A stretch of DNA of 64,000 nt from assembly GCF_014268805.2 (NCBI RefSeq), contig NZ_JABWRF020000002.1, positions 496,001 to 560,000 on the forward strand, given 5' to 3'. The stretch comes from Pseudomonas farsensis (GTDB lineage Bacteria; Pseudomonadota; Gammaproteobacteria; Pseudomonadales; Pseudomonadaceae). Within the stretch, counting starts at the first letter, position 1. Each line of letters opens with the position of its first letter. Below are positions 53,670 to 63,075 of the stretch, piece after piece. The notes below the pieces were generated by a model, which worked only from the letters and a program-made list of their open reading frames with translations, ran no database searches and was not told the DNA's origin. The position numbers and the translations under genes are program-made.

Positions 53670-54632
53670 ATGCGTAAGTCCTTGATGCGAATGACTTTAC
53701 GTCAGCTGCAAGTGTTCAACGAAGTGTGTGACTTGCGCTCCTACAGCCGGGCAGCCGAAGAAATGTCGCTGACGCAACCCGCCGTAAGTCTACAGATCAG
53801 GCAGCTCGAAGAGCTGGTTGGCCAGCCGCTGTTCGACTACGTCGGCAAGAAGCTGTACCTCACCGAAGCCGCCGAGGCCTTGCAGCGCGCCAGCCGTGAC
53901 ATTTTCGGGCGCCTGGAGAACCTCGACATGCAACTCTCGGACATGCAGGGCTCGTTGCAGGGGCAGTTGAAACTGGCCATCGAGTCCAGTGCCAAGTACT
54001 TCGTGCCGCACCTGTTTGCCGCCTTCAAGCAGCGCCATCCCGAGGTCAACCTGACCCTGACCGTGGTCAACCGCGCCCAGGCGATACGCCGGCTGTCCGA
54101 CAACCGCGACGACCTGACGGTAATGTCGATGGTGCCGCAGGACATGGGCCTTGAGTTTCTGCCCTTTCTGAACAACCCGATCATTGCCGTGGCGCCGCCG
54201 GATCACCCGCTGTGCCAGTTGGAACGCCTGCGCCTGCAAGACCTTGAGCCGCATACGCTGCTGGTGCGCGAGCAGGGTTCGGGCACGCGTAAGGCGTGCG
54301 AAGAGTTCTTCAAGGACAAGCGCGTGCACTTCACCCAGACCTTGGAAGTGTCGTCCAATGAAGCCCAGCGCGAGTGCGTGGTAGCCGGCCTGGGCATCGC
54401 CTTGCTGACCCGCCATGCCGTCAACATGGAGCTGACCACAGGCGTGCTCAAGGAGCTGCCGGTGGAGGAGCTGCCGCTGTACCGCAGCTGGTGCCTGGTG
54501 CAGTCGAAAAGCAAACGCCAGTCACCGGTGGCGCTGGCGTTTCAGGCGTTCATCCGCAGCGAACGGGCGCAGATCAGTGGGCTTGTTGAGCGTTTCTCGG
54601 GGAAATTGCCGCTGACGCCTGCCACACGTTGA
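53670..54632 (+). CDS. LysR-family regulator divergent from pyruvate carboxylase (PycR-like)
   Basis: The 320-residue protein has an N-terminal helix-turn-helix (about 8-68, MTLRQLQVFNEVCDLRSYSRAAEEMSLTQPAVSLQIRQLEE) and a CbbR/CysB-like effector domain (about 95-300). In P. aeruginosa a LysR gene in this position (pycR) is known to control the pyc genes and wider traits. I infer the same by position. Its 3' end overlaps the small minus-strand gene by 59 bp. Confidence 0.88.
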   Translation: MRKSLMRMTLRQLQVFNEVCDLRSYSRAAEEMSLTQPAVSLQIRQLEELVGQPLFDYVGKKLYLTEAAEALQRASRDIFGRLENLDMQLSDMQGSLQGQLKLAIESSAKYFVPHLFAAFKQRHPEVNLTLTVVNRAQAIRRLSDNRDDLTVMSMVPQDMGLEFLPFLNNPIIAVAPPDHPLCQLERLRLQDLEPHTLLVREQGSGTRKACEEFFKDKRVHFTQTLEVSSNEAQRECVVAGLGIALLTRHAVNMELTTGVLKELPVEELPLYRSWCLVQSKSKRQSPVALAFQAFIRSERAQISGLVERFSGKLPLTPATR

Positions 54633-54792
54633 GCGCTTGCAGGTCGGGGTAGTCGGCGATCTCGCGCAGCAATTGGCGTTGGTCGCTGTAGGTCTCGATG
54701 GCGCGGCGGAATTCCATGCGGCGATGGTCCTTTTCCTGCTGCTTGCGACTTTTGGCGGTGGGTTGATACGAACCGTCGATATCACGTGCCAT
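54574..54792 (-). CDS. Small basic-acidic conserved protein, function unknown
   Basis: The 72-residue product is highly charged: AKSRKQQEKDHRRMEFRRAIETYSDQRQLLREIADYPDLQ. It has no signal or membrane segment and looks helical. It resembles the PA3496-type small 'envelope integrity' proteins as I remember them, at low certainty. It overlaps the LysR 3' end antisense by 59 bp, which makes a chance ORF possible, but the composition reads as a real protein. Confidence 0.55.
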   Translation of the reverse strand: MARDIDGSYQPTAKSRKQQEKDHRRMEFRRAIETYSDQRQLLREIADYPDLQALNVWQASAAISPRNAQQAH

Positions 54793-54931
54793 GGCCTGTC
54801 TCCCAGAAAGGATGTGGGGAGCTCCAGACTGGCGTCAGGGGTTTACCGTTTGGTGTTCAAAGGATGACAGAACCGTGAAGTTTGCAGCGGACTGTGGGCT
54901 TGCGCTGTATCGACGCCGTTGCGCGGTCAAC

Positions 54932-55045
54932 GTAGGAGCGGCCTTGTGTCGCGAAAGGGGTGCGACGCGCCCCCAGGATTTGTGCTTCAAGCTGAAATAG
55001 CCGGGGCCGCTTTGCGACCCTTTCGCGACACAAGGCCGCTCCTAC
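54932..55045. repeat. Inverted pair of REP-type repeats
   Basis: GTAGGAGCGGCCTTGTGTCGCGAAAGGGG and its inverted partner ending CGACACAAGGCCGCTCCTAC, about 55 bp apart. It fills most of the 301-bp gap before the RpiR gene, which has no other feature I can see. Confidence 0.85.
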
Positions 55046-55093
55046 ACAAGGCCGCGCTGCTGGTAGACCAGGGCAACCTGAGGACCTCCCAAA

Positions 55094-55960
55094 TCAGTCG
55101 TCCGTCGCCTTGATCGACTTGGGCGACAGGCGCAGGCTGCGCAAGCTGCGCTTGACGCTCTTGAGGTGGTTGACCAGGCTCGGCCCGCGCGCCATGGCGA
55201 CGCCCATGGCCAGCACGTCGATGACCACCAGGTGCGCAATGCGCGAGGTCAGCGGGGTGTAGATTTCGGTGTCTTCATGCACGTCGATGGCCAGGTTGAC
55301 CGTCGACAGTTCAGCCAGCGGTGTCTGGCTGGGGCACAAGGTAATCAGCGTGGCGCCGCTCTCACGCACCAGGTTGGCCGTGATCAGCAGGTCCTTGGAC
55401 CGCCCCGACTGCGAAATGCACACCGCCACATCACCGGTTTTCAAGGTGACTGCCGACATCGCCTGCATGTGCGGGTCGGAATACGCCGCCGCGCTGAGCA
55501 GCAGACGGAAGAACTTGTGCTGGGCATCGGCCGCCACCGCACCGGATGCACCAAAGCCGTAGAACTCCACGCGCTGCGCCTGGGACATGGCCGTCACCGC
55601 CGCTTGCAGGGCCTGCGGGTCGAGGTGCTCGCGCACCTCCATCAGGGTATGCAGCGTGGTGTCGAAAATCTTCAGGCTGTAGTCGGCAACCGAGTCATCC
55701 TCATGGATGGCAAACTGGCCAAAACTGGCACCGGCGGCCAGGCTTTGCGCCAGCTTCAACTTCAGGTCCTGGAAGCCCGAACACCCGATCGCCCGGCAGA
55801 AACGCACGATGGTCGGTTCACTGATGCCCACGTTATGCGCAAGGTCCGCCATCGAACTGTGCATGACCGCAGCCGGGTCCAGCAGCACATGGTCGGCCAC
55901 TTTGAGTTCCGATTTGCGCAGCAGGTGGCGCGATTGGGCGATATGTTGCAACAGATTCAC
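55094..55960 (-). CDS. RpiR/HexR-family transcriptional regulator
   Basis: The 288-residue protein has an N-terminal HTH_6 domain (about 1-77) with SMADLAHNVGISEPTIVRFCRAIGCSGFQDLKLKLAQ. A C-terminal SIS sugar-phosphate isomerase-like domain (about 125-260) follows, with FYGFGASGAVAADAQHKFFR and VCISQSGRSKDLL. It is divergent from zwf and should sense a sugar phosphate, as HexR senses 2-keto-3-deoxy-6-phosphogluconate. As I recall, P. putida has another hexR beside zwf-pgl-eda, so this is probably a paralogue. Confidence 0.88.
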   Translation of the reverse strand: MNLLQHIAQSRHLLRKSELKVADHVLLDPAAVMHSSMADLAHNVGISEPTIVRFCRAIGCSGFQDLKLKLAQSLAAGASFGQFAIHEDDSVADYSLKIFDTTLHTLMEVREHLDPQALQAAVTAMSQAQRVEFYGFGASGAVAADAQHKFFRLLLSAAAYSDPHMQAMSAVTLKTGDVAVCISQSGRSKDLLITANLVRESGATLITLCPSQTPLAELSTVNLAIDVHEDTEIYTPLTSRIAHLVVIDVLAMGVAMARGPSLVNHLKSVKRSLRSLRLSPKSIKATDD

Positions 55961-56004
55961 GGGCGGGACTCGGTTATGATCGACTGGCCGGGATGTAGCT
56001 TTCT

Positions 56005-56019
56005 TGTAGTTATACTACA
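56005..56019. promoter_or_regulatory. HexR-type operator between the RpiR gene and zwf
   Basis: TGTAG-TTATA-CTACA is a perfect inverted repeat in the 103-bp divergent region, resembling HexR sites. It lies 44 bp from the regulator start and 44 bp from the zwf start. Confidence 0.75.
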
Positions 56020-56063
56020 TGCTTGCCAACCCGCCCAGTTAAACGAACGTGGAGAGTGGCGGT

Positions 56064-57506
56064 TTGACTATTCCTTGCGACATTCTGGTATTCGGCGGCA
56101 CCGGCGACCTGGCCCTGCACAAGCTGCTGCCAGCGCTCTACCACCTGTACCGCGAGGCCCGCCTGCACAAGGCCGTGCGCATCATCGCCCTGGCCCGGCG
56201 GCCATTGCCGCGTAACGACTACATCAAGCTTGCCGAGCGCCACTGCCGCGCCCAGATCGCCCGCCAGGACTTCGACGAAGACGTCTGGCAGCGCTTCAGC
56301 GCGCGCCTGGACTACTTCCCCATGGACGCCGGGCAAAGCGCCGACTTCGGCCGCCTGGCACGCTACCTGGGCGAGCCTTTCGGGCTGACGCGTATCTACT
56401 ACCTGGCTACCGCGCCCAAGCTATTCGTGCCGATTGCCAACCACCTGCGCATTGCCGGGCTGGCCGACAGCGAAGCACGCATCGTGCTGGAAAAGCCCAT
56501 CGGCCACTCGCTGGAGTCGGCCACCGCCATCAACGAGGCGATTGGCGAGGTGTTCGCCGAGCGCCAGGTGTTTCGCATCGACCACTACCTGGGCAAGGAA
56601 ACCGTGCAGAACCTCATGGCCCTGCGCTTTGCCAACGCCCTGCTAGAGCCGGTGTGGCGCAATAGCCAGGTCGACCATGTGCAGATCAGCGTGTGCGAAA
56701 CCCTCGGCGTCGAGAACCGAGGCGCCTACTACGACCGCGCCGGCGCCACCCGCGACATGCTGCAAAACCATCTGTTGCAGCTGCTGTGCCTGGTGGCCAT
56801 GGAGCCGCCGGCGGAGTTCGAAGCCGAGGCGGTGCGCGATGAAAAAGTGAAGATTCTGCGCGCGCTCAAGCCCATCACCGGCCAGAACGTGCAGGACACC
56901 ACCGTGCGCGGCCAGTACCACGCCGGCAAGATCGGCGGCCAGGAAGTGCCCGCCTACTATTTCGAGAAAGACGTCGACAACGACAGCGATACAGAGACCT
57001 TCGTCGCCGTACAAGCGCACATCGACAACTGGCGCTGGGCCGGCGTGCCGTTTTACCTGCGTACTGGCAAGCGCATGGCGCGGCGCTCGTCGCAAATCGT
57101 CATCCAGTTCAAGCCGGTGCCCCACGAGCTGTTCAGTGGCGGGCAGGTCAACCAGTTGCTCATCCAGTTGCAGCCGGACGAACACATCAGCCTGCGCATG
57201 ATGACCAAGAGCCCCGGTAAAGGCATGCGCCTGGCGCCGGTCGAGCTAGACCTGAACCTTGCCCAGGCGTTTGCCCAGACCCGCCGCTGGGAGGCCTACG
57301 AGCGCTTGCTGCTGGATGTGCTTGAAGGCGATTCGACGCTGTTCATGCGCCGCGATGAAGTGGAGGCGGCGTGGGCCTGGATCGACCCTATCCTGCAAGG
57401 CTGGGAGGAGCATTTTCAGGCACCTCGCCCCTACAGCGCCGGCAGCAACGGCCCGGAGCAAGCCAACAGCCTGTTGGCGCGCAACGGCCACGCCTGGCAC
57501 AGTTAG
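56064..57506 (+). CDS. zwf: Glucose-6-phosphate 1-dehydrogenase
   Basis: Zwf oxidises glucose-6-phosphate to 6-phosphogluconolactone, producing NADPH or NADH. The 480-residue protein has the N-terminal coenzyme loop FGGTGDLALHKLLPAL (GxxGDLA). The active-site motif is RIDHYLGKE (catalytic His), with EKPIGHS upstream and RTGKRM later. Start is taken at TTG 56064, which reads (M)TIPCDILVFGG and has GGAGAG at the proper distance. The GTG at 56049 would place the ribosome site inside the gene. It ends 4 bp inside the convergent GGDEF-EAL gene. Confidence 0.95.
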   Translation: MTIPCDILVFGGTGDLALHKLLPALYHLYREARLHKAVRIIALARRPLPRNDYIKLAERHCRAQIARQDFDEDVWQRFSARLDYFPMDAGQSADFGRLARYLGEPFGLTRIYYLATAPKLFVPIANHLRIAGLADSEARIVLEKPIGHSLESATAINEAIGEVFAERQVFRIDHYLGKETVQNLMALRFANALLEPVWRNSQVDHVQISVCETLGVENRGAYYDRAGATRDMLQNHLLQLLCLVAMEPPAEFEAEAVRDEKVKILRALKPITGQNVQDTTVRGQYHAGKIGGQEVPAYYFEKDVDNDSDTETFVAVQAHIDNWRWAGVPFYLRTGKRMARRSSQIVIQFKPVPHELFSGGQVNQLLIQLQPDEHISLRMMTKSPGKGMRLAPVELDLNLAQAFAQTRRWEAYERLLLDVLEGDSTLFMRRDEVEAAWAWIDPILQGWEEHFQAPRPYSAGSNGPEQANSLLARNGHAWHS

Positions 57507-60364
57507 TTCAGCCAATACTCGGCCGGCCGCTCCAGCAATGCCCTGAAGGTTGCCGGGTCGACGGGCCGGCTGATCAAGTAGCCCTGCACCTCGTCACAGC
57601 CGTGCTCGCGCAGGAACTGCAACTGCTCAGCGGTTTCGACGCCTTCTGCCACCACTTGCAGTTGCAGGCTCTTGGCCATGGCGATGATCGCCCGGGTAAT
57701 GGCTGCATCCTGGCTGCCTTCGAGCAAGCCGCGAATGAACGCCTGGTCGATCTTCACGTAGTCCACCGGGAAGCGCTTGAGGTAACTCAGCGACGAATAG
57801 CCCGTGCCGAAGTCATCAATCGCCAGTTTCACCCCCAACTGGTGAAGTTGCTCGAAGGTGGCGATGATGTGGTCGACGCTGTCCAGCAGTTGGCTTTCGG
57901 TGAGTTCAAGCTCCAGCAGATGCGGTGCCAAGCCTGATTCCTCAAGCACCTGGCGCACCAGGCTGACCAGCTTGCCCTGACGTAACTGATACACCGACAA
58001 GTTGACCGAAACGCGGATTTCGAGCCCTTCACGGCGCCACTCACAGGCCTGCCAGCAGGCCTGGCGCAGCACCAGTTCGCCCATCGGCGCGATCAGCCCG
58101 GTTTCTTCTGCAAGCCCGATGAATTCGCTCGGCGGCACCATGCCCAATTGCGGGTGCTGCCAGCGCACCAAGGCTTCTGCGGCATGCAGGCGGCCGCTGC
58201 GCAGGCACAACTTGGGCTGGTAATACACCAGCAACTGGCGCTCGTCGATGGCCTTGCGCAACTGGGTTTCCAGTTGCAAGCGCTCAAGGGTGCTGGCGCG
58301 CAGGCTTTCGGTGTAGAACTGGAAGTTGTCGCCACCCAGGTGCTTGGCATGTTGCTTGGCCATATCAGCCTGGCTGACCAGCGCGTTGAGGTCGAAATTG
58401 CCATCAGCGAGCAGGCTGATGCCCACCGAGGAACTGATAACCACCTCGTGCCCGCCCAGCCGCTGCGGCACGCGCAGCTTGTCGAGCAGGCGCGTGGTGA
58501 CGCGCACCAAGCTGGACAGGTTGGTATAGCCATCGAACAGAATGGCGAACTCATCGCCCGACAGGCGCGCCACCGTATCGGCCTCGGGCACCGCGTTGGC
58601 GATGCGCTGGGCCATCTTCTTCAGCAGTTGGTCGGCCACTTCATGGCCAAGGCTCTCGTTGAGCAACTTGAAGCGGTCCAGGTCGACATGCAGCAAGGCC
58701 AGGCTGCGGCCATTGAAACGCATACGCTGCGCGCCTTCGTGCAGGCGCAGGCGGAACAGCGCACGGTTGGCCAGGCCCGTGAGGTCGTCATAGTGGGCCA
58801 GGTAGCGCAGGCGCTCTTCGGACTCACGGCGCGCCGACAGGTCGGTGTAGAAGCCGACGATGCTGGCGACGCCGCCGCGCGCATCGCGCACGCTGTTGAG
58901 CTGCAGCCACTGCGGGTAGAGCTCGCCGTTCTTGCGCGCCTCGACCAGCTCGCCCTGCCAGCGCCCTTGCTGCTCCAGTGCCTGGTCGATGGCCTGGCTG
59001 TGGCGCCGCGCATCGCGGCTGCACGAAAGCTCCAAGGCGTTGCGGCCAATCAGCTCGGCGCGCCCGTAGCCGGTGACGTCGCAGAACGTCTGGTTGACTG
59101 CCAGCAACTGGAAGTCGGCATCCAGAATGGCAATGCCTTCGCTGGCCGCCTCGAATACCGTCGCAGCCAGGCGCTGCTGCTCTTCCTGCTGCTTGCGCGC
59201 CGACACATCCCGCCGGGTGCCGAGCATGCGCAGCACCCTGCCGTTGGCATCGCGCTCGACCGCTCGCCCCCGGTCCTCGATCCAGCACCAGTGGCCCTGC
59301 ACATGCCGCACGCGGTATTCAACCTGGTAGTCCTCGGTACGGCCCTTGAGGTGTTCGACCACCGTGCGCCGCAGCATGGGCAGGTCATCGGGGTGCAAGC
59401 GCGGCTTGAGGTCGGCGCGCACCGAGCGCACCTGCTCGGCATCCAGGCCGAACAGGGCATGCAGTTGCGTGTGATGCACCTCGTCGGTTTCCAGGTTCCA
59501 GTCCCACAAGCCCAGTTCGCTGGCCTCCAGCGCCTGGGCCAGGCGCTGCTCGCTCTTGCTCAGGGCCTGGTTGGCGAGGTCCAGTTCGTGGCTGCGCTGC
59601 GCCACCCGCTGTTCCAGGCCCGCGTGCGCCTGGCGCAGTTCGTCCTCGGCCTGGCGGCGCTGGCGCACCTGGGCGGTGAGCTGGTGATTGAGGTGTTCGC
59701 CCTGGCGCTGGGCGCTTTGCAGATGCTCGATCAGCGACTGGTTCTGGAAGCGCCGCAGCAGGCCATGCTCGATCAGCCGATTGACCTGCCAGGCCACTAC
59801 CATCAGCGCGCCCAGCAGAATCAGCCCGAGCCAGCCCCAGCCGCTCTGCTGGCCGGCGTCGTAAACGAACAGAAAGACGATCGGCGGCACCAGGCAGGGC
59901 AAGGCGAAGCTCAGAAACGCCGGCAGGCTCACCGCGTAGGCAACACTGGCCGAAAGCGCCGCCGCGCCAAGCAAGCCGAACACCCAAGCCTGCTGCACGA
60001 AGTTATCCACAGGTGCCAGGGCAATCGCCGCGCTGGCCAGCGTCAGCCCGCTGAACGCCGAGCCGCCAAGAAACATGCGCCTCCAACTGGGGCTGGCCTG
60101 GCGCGCCGCAGGCGCTGCCTCGAAGGCCGCCACCTGAACCACCCGCAGCACCACCAGCGCCACCAGCCAGACCAGCCACACGGAAACCTGCACATAACGC
60201 GCAGGCGCCCACAACAGCCAGGCGCAAAGCAGGCCGGTAAGCAGCATCAGCAAAGTGGGCAACAGCGAGCCTTGATAGAGCAGACGGGTGCGCTCGATCG
60301 AAAGCTCGGTGGCGTATTGCCTGCGAACGTTCGGTGACATCGGCGGCGATGTTCCGATCGCCAT
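57503..60364 (-). CDS. Membrane PAS-GGDEF-EAL protein (c-di-GMP turnover)
   Basis: The product has about six hydrophobic segments in its first 200 residues (MASE-like sensor). A coiled coil (about 215-290), two PAS/PAC domains (about 295-540) and a GGDEF domain (about 555-705) follow. The GGDEF signature is LSGDEFAIL, so SGDEF replaces GGDEF. The C-terminal EAL domain (about 715-950) has EALVRW, NLS, DDFGTGYSSL and VVAEGVET, so the phosphodiesterase residues look intact. Diguanylate cyclase activity is possible with SGDEF. The start is uncertain: ATGs at 60388, 60379, 60364 and 60340 are in frame, and 60364 has AGGA upstream. Confidence 0.88.
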   Translation of the reverse strand: MAIGTSPPMSPNVRRQYATELSIERTRLLYQGSLLPTLLMLLTGLLCAWLLWAPARYVQVSVWLVWLVALVVLRVVQVAAFEAAPAARQASPSWRRMFLGGSAFSGLTLASAAIALAPVDNFVQQAWVFGLLGAAALSASVAYAVSLPAFLSFALPCLVPPIVFLFVYDAGQQSGWGWLGLILLGALMVVAWQVNRLIEHGLLRRFQNQSLIEHLQSAQRQGEHLNHQLTAQVRQRRQAEDELRQAHAGLEQRVAQRSHELDLANQALSKSEQRLAQALEASELGLWDWNLETDEVHHTQLHALFGLDAEQVRSVRADLKPRLHPDDLPMLRRTVVEHLKGRTEDYQVEYRVRHVQGHWCWIEDRGRAVERDANGRVLRMLGTRRDVSARKQQEEQQRLAATVFEAASEGIAILDADFQLLAVNQTFCDVTGYGRAELIGRNALELSCSRDARRHSQAIDQALEQQGRWQGELVEARKNGELYPQWLQLNSVRDARGGVASIVGFYTDLSARRESEERLRYLAHYDDLTGLANRALFRLRLHEGAQRMRFNGRSLALLHVDLDRFKLLNESLGHEVADQLLKKMAQRIANAVPEADTVARLSGDEFAILFDGYTNLSSLVRVTTRLLDKLRVPQRLGGHEVVISSSVGISLLADGNFDLNALVSQADMAKQHAKHLGGDNFQFYTESLRASTLERLQLETQLRKAIDERQLLVYYQPKLCLRSGRLHAAEALVRWQHPQLGMVPPSEFIGLAEETGLIAPMGELVLRQACWQACEWRREGLEIRVSVNLSVYQLRQGKLVSLVRQVLEESGLAPHLLELELTESQLLDSVDHIIATFEQLHQLGVKLAIDDFGTGYSSLSYLKRFPVDYVKIDQAFIRGLLEGSQDAAITRAIIAMAKSLQLQVVAEGVETAEQLQFLREHGCDEVQGYLISRPVDPATFRALLERPAEYWLN

Positions 60365-60615
60365 GCAATCCTGGGTCATAGGGCTCATTTCTGGTGGTGT
60401 TCTTGTTATGGCTGGCCGCACGAGCACGGAGAATACACAAGCGTCACGCCAGACCAAACTGCTCTGCGTCACGATTTCGAAAATGTATCGGCCGCCCCGA
60501 CCAACCGCTCAACGGCGCCGCAGCCCAGCCCTTGGCGATGAACGGTAAAACGCCACCCGGGCGATTTGCGCAGGCCGCGTTTGCCCTGCCCCCTGTGCGG
60601 CCCTAGAATGGCCGG

Positions 60616-62799
60616 ATGCCTACTGACGACCTCTCCCTCCTGCTGAACTCCCTCAACGACGCTCAACGCCAGGCCGTAGCGGCCCCGCTTGGGCGGCAAC
60701 TGGTACTGGCCGGTGCCGGCTCGGGCAAGACCCGCGTGCTGGTGCACCGTATCGCCTGGCTGATCCAGGTCGAACAGGCCTCGCCGCATTCGATCCTGTC
60801 GGTGACCTTCACCAACAAGGCCGCGGCAGAAATGCGCCAGCGTATCGAACAACTGCTGGGCATCAACCCGGCCGGCATGTGGGTGGGCACCTTCCACGGC
60901 CTGGCCCATCGCCTGCTGCGCGCGCACTGGCAGGAGGCGGGGCTGGTGCAGAACTTCCAGATTCTCGACAGCGACGACCAGCAGCGCCTGGTCAAGCGGG
61001 TCATGCGCGAGCTGGGCCTGGACGAGCAGAAATGGCCGGCGCGTCAGGCGCAGTGGTTCATCAATGGGCAAAAGGACGAGGGCCTGCGCCCGCGCCACAT
61101 CCAGCCAGGCGGCGACCTGTACCTGAGCACCATGCGCGATGTCTATGCCGCCTACGAACAGGCGTGCGAGCGCGCCGGCGTCATCGACTTCTCCGAGCTG
61201 CTGCTGCGCGCCCTCGACCTGTGGCGTGACCAGCCGGGCCTGCTGGAACACTACCAGCGCCGCTTCCGGCACATTCTGGTGGACGAGTTCCAGGACACCA
61301 ACGCCGTGCAGTACGCCTGGCTGCGCCTGCTCGGCGCCGGGGGCCACAGCCTGATGGCGGTCGGCGATGACGACCAGTCGATCTATGGCTGGCGCGGCGC
61401 AAAAATCGAGAACATTCACCAGTACACTGCGGATTTCCCTGACGCCGAAATGATCCGCCTGGAGCAGAACTACCGCTCCACCGGCGGCATCCTCAAGGCC
61501 GCCAACGCCTTGATCGCCAACAACAGCGGGCGCCTGGGCAAAGAGCTGTGGACCGACATGGGCGAAGGCGAGCCCATCACGCTGTACGCCGCGTATAACG
61601 AGCACGATGAAGCGCGCTACGTGGTCGAGACCATCGAGAGCCTGATCAAGCAGGGCAATGCGCGCAACGAGATTGCCATCCTGTACCGCTCCAACGCCCA
61701 GTCGCGGGTCCTCGAAGAGGCGCTGCTGCGCGAGCGCGTGCCGTACCGCATCTATGGCGGCCAGCGCTTCTTCGAACGTGCCGAAATCAAGAACGCCATG
61801 GCCTACCTGCGCCTGCTCGAAGGCCGCGGCAACGATGCGGCGCTGGAGCGGGTGATCAACGTGCCGCCGCGTGGCATTGGCGAAAAAACCGTCGAAGCCA
61901 TCCGCGACCACGCCCGCCACAGCCAGCTGTCGATGTGGGAGGCCATGTGCCAACTCATCGCCGCCAAGGGCCTCAAGGGCCGCGCCGCCAGTGCGCTGGG
62001 TGCGTTCATCGAACTGATCGAAAACCTTGCCGCCAAACTGGTGGACAGCCCGCTGCACCTGATGACCCAGACCGTCATCGAGCAGTCCGGCTTGATCATC
62101 TACCACCAGGAAGAAAAGGGTGAAAAGGGCCAGGCACGGGTAGAAAACCTTGAGGAACTGGTCAGCGCTGCGCGCAACTTCGAAAGCGCCGAAGAAGACG
62201 CCGACCTGTCGCCGCTGTCGGCCTTCCTTGGCCACGCCTCGCTGGAAGCTGGCGACAGCCAGGCCGACGAGCACGAAGACAGCGTGCAGCTGATGACCCT
62301 GCACAGTGCCAAGGGCCTGGAATTCCCCTATGTGTTCCTGGTGGGCATGGAAGAGGGCCTGTTCCCGCACAAGATGAGCCTCGAAGAGCCCGGTCGCCTT
62401 GAAGAAGAGCGCCGCCTGGCCTACGTGGGGATCACCCGGGCAATGCGCCAACTGGTGATGACCTACGCCGAAACTCGGCGCCTGTATGGCAGTGAGACCT
62501 ACAACAAGGTGTCGCGCTTCGTACGGGAGATTCCGCCAGGGCTGGTGCAGGAAGTGCGGCTTTCCAATAGCGTCAGCCGTCCGTTTGGCGGCGCAAAGGC
62601 TGCGCCAAGCAGCATTTTCGCCAATGCCAACATCCCGCAGACGGCCTTCAACCTCGGCCAGCGGGTGCAGCATGCGGTGTTCGGTGAGGGCGTTATCCTC
62701 AACTTCGAAGGCTCTGGCGCCCAGGCCCGGGTGCAGGTGAACTTCGCCGAAGGCAGCAAGTGGCTGATGATGGGGTACGCCAAGCTCGAAGCGCTTTGA
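60616..62799 (+). CDS. uvrD: DNA helicase II UvrD
   Basis: UvrD unwinds DNA in nucleotide-excision and mismatch repair. The 727-residue SF1 helicase has Q-motif LNDAQRQAV, Walker A GAGSGKT, Ia SVTFTNKAAAEMRQR and Walker B LVDEFQDTN. Motif III is GDDDQSIYGWRGA, IV is LEQNYRST, and V/VI are MTLHSAKGLEF and YVGITRAM. The C-terminal Tudor-like segment (about 670-725, RVQHAVFGEGVILNFEG) is also present. It is monocistronic, followed by a repeat. Confidence 0.97.
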   Translation: MPTDDLSLLLNSLNDAQRQAVAAPLGRQLVLAGAGSGKTRVLVHRIAWLIQVEQASPHSILSVTFTNKAAAEMRQRIEQLLGINPAGMWVGTFHGLAHRLLRAHWQEAGLVQNFQILDSDDQQRLVKRVMRELGLDEQKWPARQAQWFINGQKDEGLRPRHIQPGGDLYLSTMRDVYAAYEQACERAGVIDFSELLLRALDLWRDQPGLLEHYQRRFRHILVDEFQDTNAVQYAWLRLLGAGGHSLMAVGDDDQSIYGWRGAKIENIHQYTADFPDAEMIRLEQNYRSTGGILKAANALIANNSGRLGKELWTDMGEGEPITLYAAYNEHDEARYVVETIESLIKQGNARNEIAILYRSNAQSRVLEEALLRERVPYRIYGGQRFFERAEIKNAMAYLRLLEGRGNDAALERVINVPPRGIGEKTVEAIRDHARHSQLSMWEAMCQLIAAKGLKGRAASALGAFIELIENLAAKLVDSPLHLMTQTVIEQSGLIIYHQEEKGEKGQARVENLEELVSAARNFESAEEDADLSPLSAFLGHASLEAGDSQADEHEDSVQLMTLHSAKGLEFPYVFLVGMEEGLFPHKMSLEEPGRLEEERRLAYVGITRAMRQLVMTYAETRRLYGSETYNKVSRFVREIPPGLVQEVRLSNSVSRPFGGAKAAPSSIFANANIPQTAFNLGQRVQHAVFGEGVILNFEGSGAQARVQVNFAEGSKWLMMGYAKLEAL

Positions 62800-62826
62800 G
62801 CGCAACAGGGTTTTGCTCCGCCCAGG

Positions 62827-62938
62827 GTAGGAGCGGCCTTGTGCCGCGAATGGGCTGCTCTGCAGCCCCGGCGATTTTGCATGAGGCCGAGATCCTGGGG
62901 CCGCTACGCAGCCCTTCGCGACCCAAGGCCGCTCCTAC
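62827..62938. repeat. Inverted pair of REP-type repeats
   Basis: GTAGGAGCGGCCTTGTGCCGCGAATGGGCTGC and its inverted partner ending CCCAAGGCCGCTCCTAC. It lies in the 276-bp gap after uvrD. No gene is visible there. Confidence 0.85.
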
Positions 62939-63075
62939 GCCGGCCGAGGCGCTTGTGATGCAGAAATTTCCTACGCCGTTTAGGCAAAAATCCGAAACAT
63001 GTTGTTGCTGGCCTTGTCTGCACCTTCATGTGCACCATGACGCGCGTGCAATTCACAAAATGGGAAACCCCAACT

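Noticed and set aside
58148..60337. Long plus-strand open frame (729 codons) opposite the GGDEF-EAL gene
   Set aside because: The minus-strand frame carries intact PAS, GGDEF and EAL motifs. The plus frame has only shadow composition.
60469..62805. Long minus-strand open frame opposite uvrD
   Set aside because: UvrD motifs on the plus strand are complete. The antisense frame has no recognisable domain.
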